A stretch of DNA of 64,000 nucleotides from Dyadobacter sp. 676 (GCF_040448675.1 NZ_CP159289.1:4819001-4883000), one strand, 5' to 3'. Counted from the first letter of the stretch, positions 28,522 through 37,423 are shown. Notes: a model not told the origin generated them from the sequence alone. Numbers and translations: made by a program.

Positions 28522-28595
28522 GTTATTGTTTGTGCTACGCGGGGCAAACGGCCCGTTATCTACCCAAATTTAGCAAACAACCCTTTATAAAAAAA

Positions 28596-28623
28596 GCTGC
28601 CGGTGTTCCCATTCACCGGCAGC
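28596..28623 (-). terminator. Rho-independent terminator
   Basis: GCTGCCGGTG at 28596-28605 pairs perfectly with CACCGGCAGC at 28614-28623 across an 8-base loop. On the minus strand the stem is followed by TTTTTTTATAAA. It serves the small gene ending at 28665. Confidence 0.85.
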
Positions 28624-28664
28624 CATCGTTAAGAACGTTGAGTATAATGAGTGCTTTTTGCTGA

Positions 28665-28853
28665 TCAGGAAAGTGCCTCTTTACGCAACTTCTTTCCGGG
28701 GTGAAATTCGTCCTGGATCCAACGTACAAAATTATGGGAGTTTGTTTTGTAAATCTCCATTGACAAGGGCTTGATACCACTGTATTCAACCTCTTTAACG
28801 TACTGTGCGTGCAATTTCAAAATCTCGGCCAGGGTTTTGCTATCAGTTTTCAT
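28665..28853 (-). CDS. Small hypothetical protein, 62 residues
   Basis: The frame reads MKTDSKTLAEILKLHAQYVK, then EVEYSGIKPLSMEIYKTNSHNF and VRWIQDEFHPGKKLRKEALS. It is a charged, mostly helical, soluble small protein with no signal peptide or helix long enough for a membrane. I do not recognise a family. A strong terminator lies 42 bases past its stop, which supports it being an expressed gene. It could equally encode a small regulator or toxin/antitoxin-type protein; there is no partner gene beside it. Confidence 0.55.
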   Translation of the reverse strand: MKTDSKTLAEILKLHAQYVKEVEYSGIKPLSMEIYKTNSHNFVRWIQDEFHPGKKLRKEALS

Positions 28854-29242
28854 TAAACATTGTGTTAAGGTTTACACTGGTTGTCGATGGGTACCCAATA
28901 AAGATGTACCTGCCTCTTTCTGAACCCTTTCAATATTTAAAAAATTATATTATTGATTCGAAACCTTATAGTAAGGTTCGGAAAATGAGGACCCTTCGAC
29001 GCATTACTCGACGCGACAGTCGTCAGGATTGTTACATAATAGGACAATTTGTGGAGGTCCGGTTCTGCCCGGCTGCCGGTTTATTTGCTTGACAGTCAGT
29101 TTGTAGAAGCCTGTTTATTGCCCTGATACGCCAAAAACTTGTCTTTAAGGCGATTCCAGGCTGGTGTAGCCGGAAGCGTACCCGATATTGTTACAGTTTT
29201 ATCCAGCTACTTTAAACTTATAGCAAAAATTATACTACAAAG
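28854..29242. other. Intergenic stretch, no gene seen
   Basis: These 389 bases separate the small protein gene from the end of the signalling operon. I see no convincing reading frame. AACCTTA-tag-TAAGGTT at 28962-28978 is a perfect 7-base dyad that could be a regulator site or a chance hairpin. No U-run terminator for the operon was recognised here. Confidence 0.5.
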
Positions 29243-29632
29243 TCAAAGAGCCAGTTTCTTTTTGAGAAACGGGATTTCGAGCGGTTTGGGTAGCAGGTCG
29301 ATGATGTGCCGGCTCGCCCGGGCTTTCTCGATGTCGCGGGTGTCGATGGTCGATGAAAGCATGAATATCCTGATTTTCTGCCGGATACTTTCAGGAAGCT
29401 TGTCGAACTCGTCGATGAATTCGAAGCCGTTCATGTCGGGCATTTGGAGATCGAGCAGGATAACGGTATCGGGCAGGCTGCCGGCCTGGCCGATGAGGTG
29501 TTTGAGGGCGTCGCGCGCCGAATTGAAAGTTTTGACCGAATTTGTAATGCCGCTTTTGATCAATAGCTTTTCGTAGATGAACAGGTCGAATGCGCTGTCA
29601 TCTATCAAAAAGAAGTTAAGCAGTGGCTCCAT
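29243..29632 (-). CDS. Single-domain response regulator (CheY-like receiver)
   Basis: The protein has 129 residues, all one receiver domain. The acidic pair is IDDS (D11, D12), the phospho-acceptor Asp61 is in ILLDLQMPDMNG, the conserved Ser/Thr is in MLSST and Lys116 is in LLPKPLE. There is no output domain, so it passes phosphate or binds a partner. Its closest known relatives are the lone receivers that sit beside hybrid kinases in Bacteroidota. It is the last gene of the five-gene operon, 6 bases after the receiver-kinase gene. Confidence 0.9.
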   Translation of the reverse strand: MEPLLNFFLIDDSAFDLFIYEKLLIKSGITNSVKTFNSARDALKHLIGQAGSLPDTVILLDLQMPDMNGFEFIDEFDKLPESIRQKIRIFMLSSTIDTRDIEKARASRHIIDLLPKPLEIPFLKKKLAL

Positions 29633-29638
29633 GTCGGG

Positions 29639-30730
29639 TTATTTGTTAATAGAAGGAATGTTAATTTCAAAAATACTACCCTGGCCGATTTTTGAAGTTA
29701 CGCTGATTTCTCCTCCTAATTTCGAGATCGCCTCGTGTACAATGTAAAGTCCTATCCCTGAGCCGCTGTTGGTCGCGCCTGCACGGTAAAACATTTTGAA
29801 AATTTTGTCCTGATCGGATTCCTTAATACCTGTTCCGTTGTCTTCTACTATGATTTTGGCCTCCGACGGCGTCGATTTCACGGTCAGGTGCACAAACGGG
29901 TCCGGCTTGGATTTATCCTGGAATTTGATCGCGTTGTTGATCAGGTTATTGAAAATGATCCGCAGCTTCATCACGTCCGAATGAAACACGCCGTCCTGCT
30001 GGATATCGGTGGTCATTTTCAGGTTGCCGTATTCGGGCAGGTATTGAATGGTCGCCTGCACCTCCGTTACCAGCTCCTCGAAGCTGATATCGGTGACGAC
30101 GGGCACACCGCGGGCATTTTTGTAATAGTCGATGATGTTGATGATGAACGTATCCAGCTTTTTCACCGACTGCCGGATTAGTTCCAGATATTCATTCTGC
30201 GATTTGACGTCCTCTTCGAGCAATGCGAGGTTCACAATGCCGAGCACCGACATCAGCGGCGCGCGCAGGTCGTGCGAGGCGCTGTACACAAATTTATCCA
30301 GCTCTTCGTTCGCCTTTTGCAATTCGATGTTCCGCTGTTTCAGGTCTTCGCGGGTTTTGTAAATATCGTAAGCATTGGAAATGGCATTTTCGACATATTT
30401 ATAATCCCAGGGTTTGTCGATGAACCTGAAAACTTCGCCTTTGTTGATCGCGTCGATGGCCGCGCCGATGTCCGTATGCCCTGTGATAAGGATACGGATC
30501 GGTTTCGGGAATTTGACCCTGATTTTCTCGAAAAACTGGACGCCCGTCATCACCGGCATCCGCTGGTCGGCCAGGATGATACAGAAATCCTTCTCTTCCA
30601 GCATTTGCTCTGCTTCCACTACCGAGGAGGTGATCGTGATATCGTATTGCTTGCGGAAGGAAGCCTTGAACGAATGCAGATTGTGCTCCTCGTCGTCAAT
30701 GTACAGAATGGTTATCGCTTTTTCGCTCAT
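29639..30730 (-). CDS. Receiver-histidine kinase hybrid
   Basis: The protein has 363 residues. An N-terminal receiver domain (1-120; YIDDE, Asp55 in LADQRMPVMTG, Lys106 in IDKPW) is joined by a coiled coil (about 123-145) to a HisKA domain with His153 in YSASHDLRAPLMSVLG. The HATPase domain shows NNLINNAIKFQD (N box), DNGTGI (G1) and GSGIGLYIVHEA (G2). There is no membrane segment, so it is cytoplasmic and probably takes phosphate or input from the 7TM kinase upstream. Its ATG overlaps the stop of that kinase by 4 bases (ATGA). Confidence 0.93.
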   Translation of the reverse strand: MSEKAITILYIDDEEHNLHSFKASFRKQYDITITSSVVEAEQMLEEKDFCIILADQRMPVMTGVQFFEKIRVKFPKPIRILITGHTDIGAAIDAINKGEVFRFIDKPWDYKYVENAISNAYDIYKTREDLKQRNIELQKANEELDKFVYSASHDLRAPLMSVLGIVNLALLEEDVKSQNEYLELIRQSVKKLDTFIINIIDYYKNARGVPVVTDISFEELVTEVQATIQYLPEYGNLKMTTDIQQDGVFHSDVMKLRIIFNNLINNAIKFQDKSKPDPFVHLTVKSTPSEAKIIVEDNGTGIKESDQDKIFKMFYRAGATNSGSGIGLYIVHEAISKLGGEISVTSKIGQGSIFEINIPSINK

Positions 30731-32904
30731 TGAAAATCAGGGATTGGGCGGGCTTTTCTTTTAACCGGAAGCGTGATCAGGAATTCTGTTCCCTCACCTA
30801 CCTCCGTGTTAACTTGAATATTACCGCTGTGAACTTCGATAATTTTAAAGACAATTGAAAGCCCGAGTCCGGTACCGTCGCCGACCTGCTTTGTGGTGAA
30901 GAAGGGTTCGAAAATCTTCGCGCGGACCTCCGGTGTCATGCCGGGACCGTTGTCGCGGATCGATATCGCCACGGTTTCGGGATCTTTCAACCAGGATTTC
31001 ACCCAGATAGTCGGTGTTTTGCTCTGGTGTTTTTCCTTTTGCAAGGCATAGATGGAGTTGGTGAGAATATTCATAAAAACCTGGTTGAGCTTGCCTGCGT
31101 AGCATTCGATGCTCGGTATGTTGCCGAGTTCCTTTACGAGCGTAATTGAATTCCCCATCTGGTAGTTGAGGATAATGAGTGTGGATTCGATTCCCTCGTT
31201 GATATTGACCAGATTAAGGTCGGTTTCATCCACCCGCGAGAATATCTTCAGGCCCTTCACGATCTCGACAGTCCGGTGGGCGCCGTCTTCCATGCCTTTC
31301 AGCAACGTGCCGAGCTCCGTTTTGAGATAATCCAGATCGAGGTCTTCTTTAAGCCGTTCGATTTCCTTCACCTTGTCCTGAAGTTGTTCCAGCGAACCGA
31401 CTTCCCGGATGCCGTCGTAGGAGTCCAGGATTTCCAACACATCGTCGATGTCTCTCCTTAGCGGCCGGATATTGGAACTGACGAAGTTAATCGGGTTATT
31501 GATCTCGTGCGCGATACCCGCCGTGAGCTGACCGAGCGACGCCATTTTTTCCGAGTCGATCAGTTGTGTCTGGGCGTCTTTTAGTTTGGTAAGTGTAAGG
31601 TTGAGCTCGTTGTTGGCAAATTGTAACTCCGCGGTTCTTTCATTCACGCTTTTTTCAAGGAAAGCGTTTTGTTCCAGAATGATTTTTTCGTTCTCCATGG
31701 AAATACGTAGCGCCTGGGCCTGCGAAGCTTCTTTCTCTTTTTTCAGAATGTTGATTTTATCTGCAAGTGCAAAAGATAGCAAAATAACTTCTATGGTTGC
31801 CCCTACCTGCTGTGTGTAATTTGTGAACATGTTGTAAGGCAGGATATTGAGATTACGGAGTGTGTACAACACGATACCGATCAGGAACATTATCCAGGCC
31901 ACAAGATAGAATTTAGCCGGACGGTAACCTCTGAGTGAAAGCTGGATCGCAACCGCCAGAACAAGCAGGCAGGCGGCAACTCCGGTTACGTCGATAACCC
32001 GGTAGCTAAGCCTTTGCATTCCTAACAGGTTAAAAAGTATTGCAAATCCGTAGGAGACGAAAATGAGGGTCAGTACTTTGTGTATCACCGGCGAATTTTC
32101 CCTGCTATGCAGGAAATTCTGCATAAACAGCACAGCAAAACTTCCCGCCAGGGACGGGAAAATCCGTATTGCATAGACGTTGAACATCGGCAAATCGGGC
32201 CAGATGTATTTAAATGTGTAGCCCGTGATGGTCGTCTGCGTCAACCCGATGAAGAGAATATACAGCACATAATACAAATAGCTTTTTTCCCTGATCGAGA
32301 AGTACAGAAAGAAGTTGTACAGCATCATTACAGTGAGGATACCCATCTGTATCCCTGCGATGACCTCGTTCTTCAACGCAAATCGAAAAAAGCCCATCTC
32401 ACTTCGCACAAACAGCGGAAGTACGATTTGCTCACTCCCCAGGACCTTGAGATAGTATGTTTTCGATTGCCCCGGCGGGATATTCAGTTTGAACACCGTA
32501 TTCTGATGCTGTACTTCTCTGGCGGCGAAAGGTTCGTTCAGAGAGATCCTTTCCTGCCGGATCTGACCGTTTTCTTCGTTATAAATCGTGCAGAAATCAA
32601 TACGCGCGTTGGCGAGCTCGAAAAAAATATTGGGGTCTTTCGTTTCATTTCTGAGTGTAAACCTGATCCAGAAGGCGGAATTGCTGAGGCCGAAATTGGG
32701 CGTCTGCTCCTGATTGGGGACGAAGCGGCCGGACGATCTTACCTGCTGGAAAGTCAGGGTTCCCAGTGAGTCTTCAAGGATATCAACGTATTGACCAATG
32801 GAGATATCGCTACCCGAAAAGACGATTTCACCGGCACGGGATGCTTTGCCGAAAACCAGAAAGGTAAATAGAAGAAATAATATCCTGTAAAATTTTATAA
32901 CCAT
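30727..32904 (-). CDS. 7TM-DISM sensor histidine kinase
   Basis: The protein has 725 residues. A signal peptide (to about 24) is followed by a periplasmic 7TMR-DISMED2-like beta domain (about 27-165, with [14 protein letters not shown]), seven transmembrane helices (about 180-385), a coiled coil (390-450) and a kinase core with His466 in [31 protein letters not shown] (N box), DNGPGM and [15 protein letters not shown]2 domains are thought to bind carbohydrate-like or other small ligands in the periplasm. The protein overlaps the GNAT-like gene upstream by 10 bases and the receiver-kinase downstream by 4, so it is co-translated with both. The ligand is unknown. Confidence 0.93.
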   Translation of the reverse strand: MVIKFYRILFLLFTFLVFGKASRAGEIVFSGSDISIGQYVDILEDSLGTLTFQQVRSSGRFVPNQEQTPNFGLSNSAFWIRFTLRNETKDPNIFFELANARIDFCTIYNEENGQIRQERISLNEPFAAREVQHQNTVFKLNIPPGQSKTYYLKVLGSEQIVLPLFVRSEMGFFRFALKNEVIAGIQMGILTVMMLYNFFLYFSIREKSYLYYVLYILFIGLTQTTITGYTFKYIWPDLPMFNVYAIRIFPSLAGSFAVLFMQNFLHSRENSPVIHKVLTLIFVSYGFAILFNLLGMQRLSYRVIDVTGVAACLLVLAVAIQLSLRGYRPAKFYLVAWIMFLIGIVLYTLRNLNILPYNMFTNYTQQVGATIEVILLSFALADKINILKKEKEASQAQALRISMENEKIILEQNAFLEKSVNERTAELQFANNELNLTLTKLKDAQTQLIDSEKMASLGQLTAGIAHEINNPINFVSSNIRPLRRDIDDVLEILDSYDGIREVGSLEQLQDKVKEIERLKEDLDLDYLKTELGTLLKGMEDGAHRTVEIVKGLKIFSRVDETDLNLVNINEGIESTLIILNYQMGNSITLVKELGNIPSIECYAGKLNQVFMNILTNSIYALQKEKHQSKTPTIWVKSWLKDPETVAISIRDNGPGMTPEVRAKIFEPFFTTKQVGDGTGLGLSIVFKIIEVHSGNIQVNTEVGEGTEFLITLPVKRKARPIPDFQ

Positions 32905-33587
32905 CTGGCGATATCATAAATGATTGTTAATTCCCCTCTGCGCCCGTTTTCAGTCACCGTTTGCTTTGGATTTTCTCTGAGGCTAAAAATTTTTTCCCTT
33001 TCCTCGTCCGTTGCGACAGGCAAGTTTACCAGGTCCCTGGCGATGAGTGAGGTCGCGATAAGTCCTTCTTTGGGATAGTAAAAAGTCCCATTGTTTCCCA
33101 GATCTTTTAGCACCTCAAAACCGATCCGCTCGCTCATCAGTAATGTAATCGGGGAGCATAATGCAAGGAGATGCTTAATCCCGACGAGGCCGGAAACGGC
33201 CATTGCGATTCTGCACAGGTATAAACTGCCTATTCCGTATCCGGCTACTTCCCTTGAATTAAAAAGGCCGCAAAATTCGGCTACGTTGTAATCGCCGATG
33301 GCGTCCACATAGCTGTAAATCCTTTTGTCGATTTTTGCGATGGCATCTTCCATCGGCATTTTAAGATTTGGCGAGCGTACCTGTACACGGGTACCTCCGT
33401 AAATCTTGCTGCCGTCTTCCGATTCAACGATCAGTACATACGTATTAGGATCTTCGAGCCAGTTATGTACGGCCGAAGTAACCTGTTTTATCCCGTAAGC
33501 CTCTAACACTTTTCGGTGACCTTCCGCGTATCTGAGACTGGTCTCGATGTCGTCTGATGCGCGGTATCCTTTAATGCGAGCTACCAT
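32895..33587 (-). CDS. GNAT-fold protein resembling N-acyl amino acid or autoinducer synthases
   Basis: The protein has 230 residues and no signal peptide. The N-terminal half carries NTYVLIVESEDGSKIYGGTRVQVRSP, like the strand 'expressed to cofactor' region of acyltransferases. The central VAEFCGLFNSREVAGYGIGSLYLCRIAMAVSGL contains a GNAT-type R-x-x-G-x-G motif (REVAGYG), followed by MSERIGFEVL, the common late GNAT segment. The layout recalls FeeM or LuxI-like N-acyltransferases, but the LuxI catalytic residues are not clearly present. The substrate is unknown. It lies 6 bases after the E1-nitroreductase gene and overlaps the 7TM kinase by 10, which ties it to both. Confidence 0.6.
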   Translation of the reverse strand: MVARIKGYRASDDIETSLRYAEGHRKVLEAYGIKQVTSAVHNWLEDPNTYVLIVESEDGSKIYGGTRVQVRSPNLKMPMEDAIAKIDKRIYSYVDAIGDYNVAEFCGLFNSREVAGYGIGSLYLCRIAMAVSGLVGIKHLLALCSPITLLMSERIGFEVLKDLGNNGTFYYPKEGLIATSLIARDLVNLPVATDEEREKIFSLRENPKQTVTENGRRGELTIIYDIARWL

Positions 33588-33593
33588 TTATTA

Positions 33594-35915
33594 TCAAAGG
33601 TTTACGATAAAAAGTGTCTCTTCAAGTGGTAATCTGTAACTTTTTATCTCTGGTTTTGGTGCACTGGCAATTTTGAACAGGAACACCTCTGCAAGATTAT
33701 CTTCAAACGGAACGAGTTTCATAAATTTTTCCCGCAAATCCTGCAATTTTAAGCTTTCCGCTTCATCCAGGCCGGTCCCATTGCCCCTGGTCACCCTGGG
33801 GAATATATAAAACGGGGAAATTAACGGATGGATCGCAAATTGCAATTCTTCTGCTTTCAGCCAAAGCCGTTGCATGGATACTCCTCCCCAAAAGAAATCC
33901 GGATAGTCGTATCTCGGCATTGTGATCATACCCAGGGCCGATGCAGTCTTCACCGTGGTCCGGGCAACGTCGATCAGTGCCCCGCCTCCCTGAATGCTTT
34001 TTAAGCCTTTGGCAACTTCTTCGTCCCGGATGATCGAAAGTGCCGTCATTTGCCCTTTGGTCATGCCCAACGTCCGGATATCGATCCCGTCTCTGGATTT
34101 TTCAGCATCGGCCGGGGACCATTTCATTTCCCTTTCAACAAAATCCCGGTGGCCATTGGGGTTTAAAAGTCTTATCCGGTCACATTCTCCGATAATTTCT
34201 GCGAGTGCGAGCATTTGTTCCCTGTCGTCAAAATAGTGGAACCGGGCACCTTCCACGCTTTCGGCGGCCGTCCGTAACGCTTCAAATTCTTCGGCAGAAA
34301 TTGGTACTGGGGTAGAAGGGTTCCTGTTGGTGCAACGCTCGAATATCACCGCGACCGATTGTGGCGAAAAAACCGGTGATGTATTTGCGGCCGCACCGTT
34401 ATCTGCAAACGTAATGACCGCGATCAGCGTAGATTCCTGCCCCAGCGGGAACAATTCCGCCCGGATACGCAGCCCTGCTTCATTGCTTTTCAGGACCAGG
34501 TTCTCGTACGCAGCCCCAAACGAGATGTTCGATGCGATCTGGTCGAAATCACCGAAAGAGTAGGAGCGGTAGCGGTCATGGAACAAATGCAGCCTGCCGT
34601 TCCGGTAAAGCCATTTCCACGGCTGGTCGTTTCCGGTTGAAGGGGCATGGCATGCCGCGTTTACAATCTCTTTTAAAATAGCTTCGTCGATTACTCCGGA
34701 AGGTTGCCCGGCAGCCAACGAATCGGCCACGCGAATAGCATCGTTCAAATCGAACGGTTCGAAAGGATTGCCGGGATCCGACGTTTCCGGCTTTGGCGAT
34801 TTGTTGCCCACAAGCTCTTCAAGATCGACATAATACCTGCCCGATTCGCTAAACTGATCGAGCAGGATGCGGCGGCACACGTCGCTGACGACACCTCCGC
34901 CCAAGGTCACCGCGCTGGCAAGTTGCGGCCATGTTCCAATGCTCTGTCCGATCTCCATCAGCGAAACCTTGCCTCTTTTCGATGCGTTGGCCGCATTCAC
35001 GATCCGGAGCACGAGCGGAAGCCTGTCTTCTTCGGAGATATGTTCGAATTTTTCCAGCGGGAGGCCTTGCAGGAGCCCATGGAGAATGGGCCGGTTCGGT
35101 TCGTTGTCAAACCGTTCCACGTCGAGCATTCCCCGGTCGCTCGTTTCCATGACGACCGGTATGGCCAGCTGGGCGGCGCGGAGCCGGCAGTTGATTTTCA
35201 GTGCCATATCGTCGCATTCGTCGATGAGGATATCCAGTTTGCCGCCATCGAGCAGAAACCCGTCCAGGTTTGCTTTGTCAATGCCCTCCGGAAAGCATTC
35301 AACCGTCAGGAAAGGGTCGATCTCGGCAATTTCCCGGGCGGTAACAATGCATTTGTTAATGCCGATGTTGTGCAGCCCTGTGCGTATACGGTTAAGGTTA
35401 CTTAGTTCAATGGTGTCAAAATCAGCCAGTTTCAGCCTGCCGCATATTCGCTCGGTGGCGATGCTCAAAGCGACCGAGTGCCCGACTGACAGGCCGATAA
35501 TGCCAATGGAACGCCCCGAAAGTTCTTGCTGCTCGGCGGGCGTGATTTTAAACTGGTTCCGGCTGGTCCTGAGTTCAATGAATTCCGCTTCCGCTACGAC
35601 ATGCAAAAGGCGCCCGGACCAGGGATAGTAGATCCAGTGGCCTTCGGTGTCGGTATCCCTGCCAGCAGCCCATTCGCTGTAACGCTGTTCAACCTCAGCG
35701 GCGGTAAGCCGTTTTCTGGGGTTACGGATACGTATGAGTTCTTTTTTCTGGGAAGCAAATAAATCCAGGATGGTTTTGCCGCGATAGTCTTCGATGAACG
35801 AAAGAAACTTTTCTTTATCTGCGTAGCGCTCTTTGGAGATGAAAACCGGTTTGTAGATATGGTTATTCTCTGTGTCGTGGTACATTTTAGAATAATTGTG
35901 AAGGCTATCTTTCAA
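33594..35915 (-). CDS. Rv1355c-like fusion of E1/ThiF adenylyltransferase and nitroreductase-like domain
   Basis: The protein has 773 residues. Residues about 125-350 form an E1/ThiF/MoeB fold: GIIGLSVGHSVAL (nucleotide loop, G141-x-x-x-G145), KLADFDTIELSNLNRIRTG with the conserved NLNR at 173-176, and LIDECDD at about 230-236. No CxxC zinc pairs are visible. Residues about 395-773 are nitroreductase-like: AACHAPSTGNDQPWKWLYR (422-437, FMN-site motif) and GMITMPRYDYPDFFWGGVSMQRLWLKA. The same fusion is called Rv1355c or MoeY in Mycobacterium, where the function is unproven. E1 domains adenylate carboxylates and flavin domains do redox, so a modified small molecule or peptide is a fair guess. 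First gene of the operon. Confidence 0.82.
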   Translation of the reverse strand: MKDSLHNYSKMYHDTENNHIYKPVFISKERYADKEKFLSFIEDYRGKTILDLFASQKKELIRIRNPRKRLTAAEVEQRYSEWAAGRDTDTEGHWIYYPWSGRLLHVVAEAEFIELRTSRNQFKITPAEQQELSGRSIGIIGLSVGHSVALSIATERICGRLKLADFDTIELSNLNRIRTGLHNIGINKCIVTAREIAEIDPFLTVECFPEGIDKANLDGFLLDGGKLDILIDECDDMALKINCRLRAAQLAIPVVMETSDRGMLDVERFDNEPNRPILHGLLQGLPLEKFEHISEEDRLPLVLRIVNAANASKRGKVSLMEIGQSIGTWPQLASAVTLGGGVVSDVCRRILLDQFSESGRYYVDLEELVGNKSPKPETSDPGNPFEPFDLNDAIRVADSLAAGQPSGVIDEAILKEIVNAACHAPSTGNDQPWKWLYRNGRLHLFHDRYRSYSFGDFDQIASNISFGAAYENLVLKSNEAGLRIRAELFPLGQESTLIAVITFADNGAAANTSPVFSPQSVAVIFERCTNRNPSTPVPISAEEFEALRTAAESVEGARFHYFDDREQMLALAEIIGECDRIRLLNPNGHRDFVEREMKWSPADAEKSRDGIDIRTLGMTKGQMTALSIIRDEEVAKGLKSIQGGGALIDVARTTVKTASALGMITMPRYDYPDFFWGGVSMQRLWLKAEELQFAIHPLISPFYIFPRVTRGNGTGLDEAESLKLQDLREKFMKLVPFEDNLAEVFLFKIASAPKPEIKSYRLPLEETLFIVNL

Positions 35916-35942
35916 CGGGGCTCGCCCTGATTAAACAAATCA

Positions 35943-35974
35943 CAAAATTATTGTCGATCTTCGTATAAATTCAA
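35943..35974 (-). promoter_or_regulatory. Candidate promoter of the signalling operon (TTG-N21-TAATTTTG)
   Basis: On the minus strand a TTG (35972-35974) is followed after 21 bases by TAATTTTG (35943-35950), matching the Bacteroidota -33/-7 pattern. It lies 28 bases before the first ATG of the five-gene operon, a suitable distance. A possible CCCG/CGGG hairpin lies just further upstream around 35975-35995. Confidence 0.55.
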
Positions 35975-36052
35975 CGGACCCGCTACCGGGCCCCGTGAAT
36001 CTCGTATATTCACGCTTTTACTCGCTTCAATAGTTACACAAATTGCTGAATT

Positions 36053-36060
36053 TATTTTTG
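36053..36060 (+). promoter_or_regulatory. Candidate -7 box (TATTTTTG) upstream of lone receiver gene
   Basis: TATTTTTG matches TAnnTTTG but lies 211 bases before the receiver ATG at 36271 and lacks a TTG at the right distance, so a long leader or another promoter would be needed. The 35916-36270 intergenic region otherwise shows no gene. Confidence 0.3.
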
Positions 36061-36270
36061 TAAAACTAACCTCTGGTTCAATGGAGGGCAAAATATTTGG
36101 ACGTTTGGGCCAAAAATTCCCTTATTAGCAGAAGCTTGCGCCTATGCATCGCTTAAAAAATTATCAAAAGTGCTGTGGCTGGTGATGCGAATATAGAATT
36201 AATATTATAATATTATCAATTAGTTCGGGGTCGACGACCGGCTGATCCCGCCAAGCACCAAGTATTCAGG

Positions 36271-36735
36271 ATGGAAAAAGGAAAAATAAGCGTACTGTAC
36301 GTGGATGATGAAATCAACAACCTTAACTCATTCAAGGCCGCTTTCAGGAGAGACTTTAATATTTTAATCGCTACCTCGGGGCGGGAAGGCCTGGAACTTC
36401 TGAAGCACAATGTGGTACATGTGATCATCACCGACCAACGGATGCCCGAAATGACCGGCGTCGATTTCCTGATCGAGGTCCTCAAAAATTACGCTGACCC
36501 CGTACGTATCCTGTTGACGGGCTATACGGACATTACAGCGGTGATCGACGCCGTGAACAAGGGGCATATTTATTACTATCTCAACAAGCCCTGGGACGAA
36601 CAGCAATTACGGATCATCATTAAAAACGCCTACGAGATCTTCCATTTGCGGGAAGAAAACAAGGAACTGATCGAAAAGCTGATCGATGTGAACGGGCAGC
36701 TGGAATTTCTTCTCCGACAGAACCTGCTTTCCTAG
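36271..36735 (+). CDS. Single-domain response regulator, paralogue of the hybrid kinase receiver
   Basis: The protein has 154 residues. The receiver keeps LYVDDE, Asp55 in ITDQRMPEMTG, LLTGYTD and Lys106 in LNKPWDE, then a C-terminal coiled helix (EIFHLREENKELIEKLIDVNGQLEFLL). Residue numbering of the active site is identical to the receiver of the 363-residue hybrid at 30730, and long stretches are alike (NNLNSFKAAFRR against HNLHSFKASFRK, TDITAVIDAVNKGHI against TDIGAAIDAINKGEV). It is therefore a paralogue, transcribed divergently from the operon. It has no DNA-binding domain, so it probably works as a phosphate shuttle or protein-binding switch in the same pathway. Confidence 0.9.
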   Translation: MEKGKISVLYVDDEINNLNSFKAAFRRDFNILIATSGREGLELLKHNVVHVIITDQRMPEMTGVDFLIEVLKNYADPVRILLTGYTDITAVIDAVNKGHIYYYLNKPWDEQQLRIIIKNAYEIFHLREENKELIEKLIDVNGQLEFLLRQNLLS

Positions 36736-36741
36736 ACAGGC

Positions 36742-36915
36742 TCAGCGGGACGGGTGCATTTTCCTGAAAAGGTCCCTGATGCCCGCCAGCGACGGCCGGG
36801 AGCCGCGGAACATGTACGTCAGCAGCGAAAATGCCATAGAGAAAGCAACCGCCAGCAGGAGTATCGCCGCGAAAAGAAGGTTACCGATTACTTTCAAAAG
36901 AATGATAATATCCAT
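36742..36915 (-). CDS. Small membrane protein, 57 residues
   Basis: From ATG 36915 the frame reads MDIIILLKVIGNLLFAAILL and continues through a hydrophobic stretch to LLTYMFRGSRPSLAG, ending DLFRKMHPSR. One long or two short membrane helices and a basic C-terminal tail are visible. The frame is open further upstream to 37128, but that part looks like noise and lacks a good start. No family is recognised. It ends 6 bases from the end of the convergent receiver gene. Confidence 0.5.
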   Translation of the reverse strand: MDIIILLKVIGNLLFAAILLLAVAFSMAFSLLTYMFRGSRPSLAGIRDLFRKMHPSR

Positions 36916-37051
36916 GACTTCATATAGTGGGTGATTCCCGGATTTTGTAAAAACCATACCAGAAGTGTTCGCGTCGCCGGTTTCCGGGCTCTGGTATCGT
37001 TTTTGTAAATGAGCGGTTTTTGAAAATCGACAAACAAAACCGGTATCAATC

Positions 37052-37261
37052 ATGAAAAAGAGCATAATCATCGGGACCGCGGCAGGTGTTATCCTGTTCC
37101 TGCTGGTAATTTCATGCGGGCGGCGCATGCAGGCGTCCGATCAAAAAACAGAGCAGTCGGATGTGGCCAAAAAGAACAAAACGGAGGGATATTTTTACCA
37201 TCAGCCCGAACAGGATACCCGCACAGATTCGAGCAGGATCAGAAAAAACATAAATAATTGA
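37052..37261 (+). CDS. Small lipoprotein-like protein, 69 residues
   Basis: The frame begins MKKSIIIGTAAGVILFLLVISCGRR, a type II signal (lipobox VISC, Cys 22). It continues with a hydrophilic, Gln/Lys/Asp-rich mature part (DQKTEQSDVAKKNKTEGYFYHQPEQ, ending RKNINN). The mature peptide of 48 residues is low in hydrophobics and probably disordered. Function and family are unknown. It stands alone in an intergenic region, followed by a strong dyad at 37337-37373. Confidence 0.5.
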   Translation: MKKSIIIGTAAGVILFLLVISCGRRMQASDQKTEQSDVAKKNKTEGYFYHQPEQDTRTDSSRIRKNINN

Positions 37262-37336
37262 GTCGATCGCACAGGGGCCGGTTACATCCGAAGCGAAAAG
37301 CGATTAATTTCGCATGCAAATAGCCCCGGAAGAAAT

Positions 37337-37373
37337 GCAGCAAAGCCGGACTATCGACGTCCGGCTTTGCTGC
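37337..37373. terminator. Perfect 15-bp dyad, likely bidirectional terminator
   Basis: GCAGCAAAGCCGGAC at 37337-37351 has an exact inverted partner at 37359-37373 with a 7-base loop. Only a weak T-run follows (GTTAGTTT), so termination efficiency is uncertain. It lies between the small lipoprotein and the esterase. Confidence 0.6.
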
Positions 37374-37423
37374 GTTAGTTTGAATAGAATCAGCCAGTAC
37401 CAGCAATATTAATCTCTGTAAAC

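Noticed and set aside
28805..29092. Plus-strand 95-codon frame in the gap after the small protein gene
   Set aside because: It is low in coding character and starts inside the opposite gene; considered chance.
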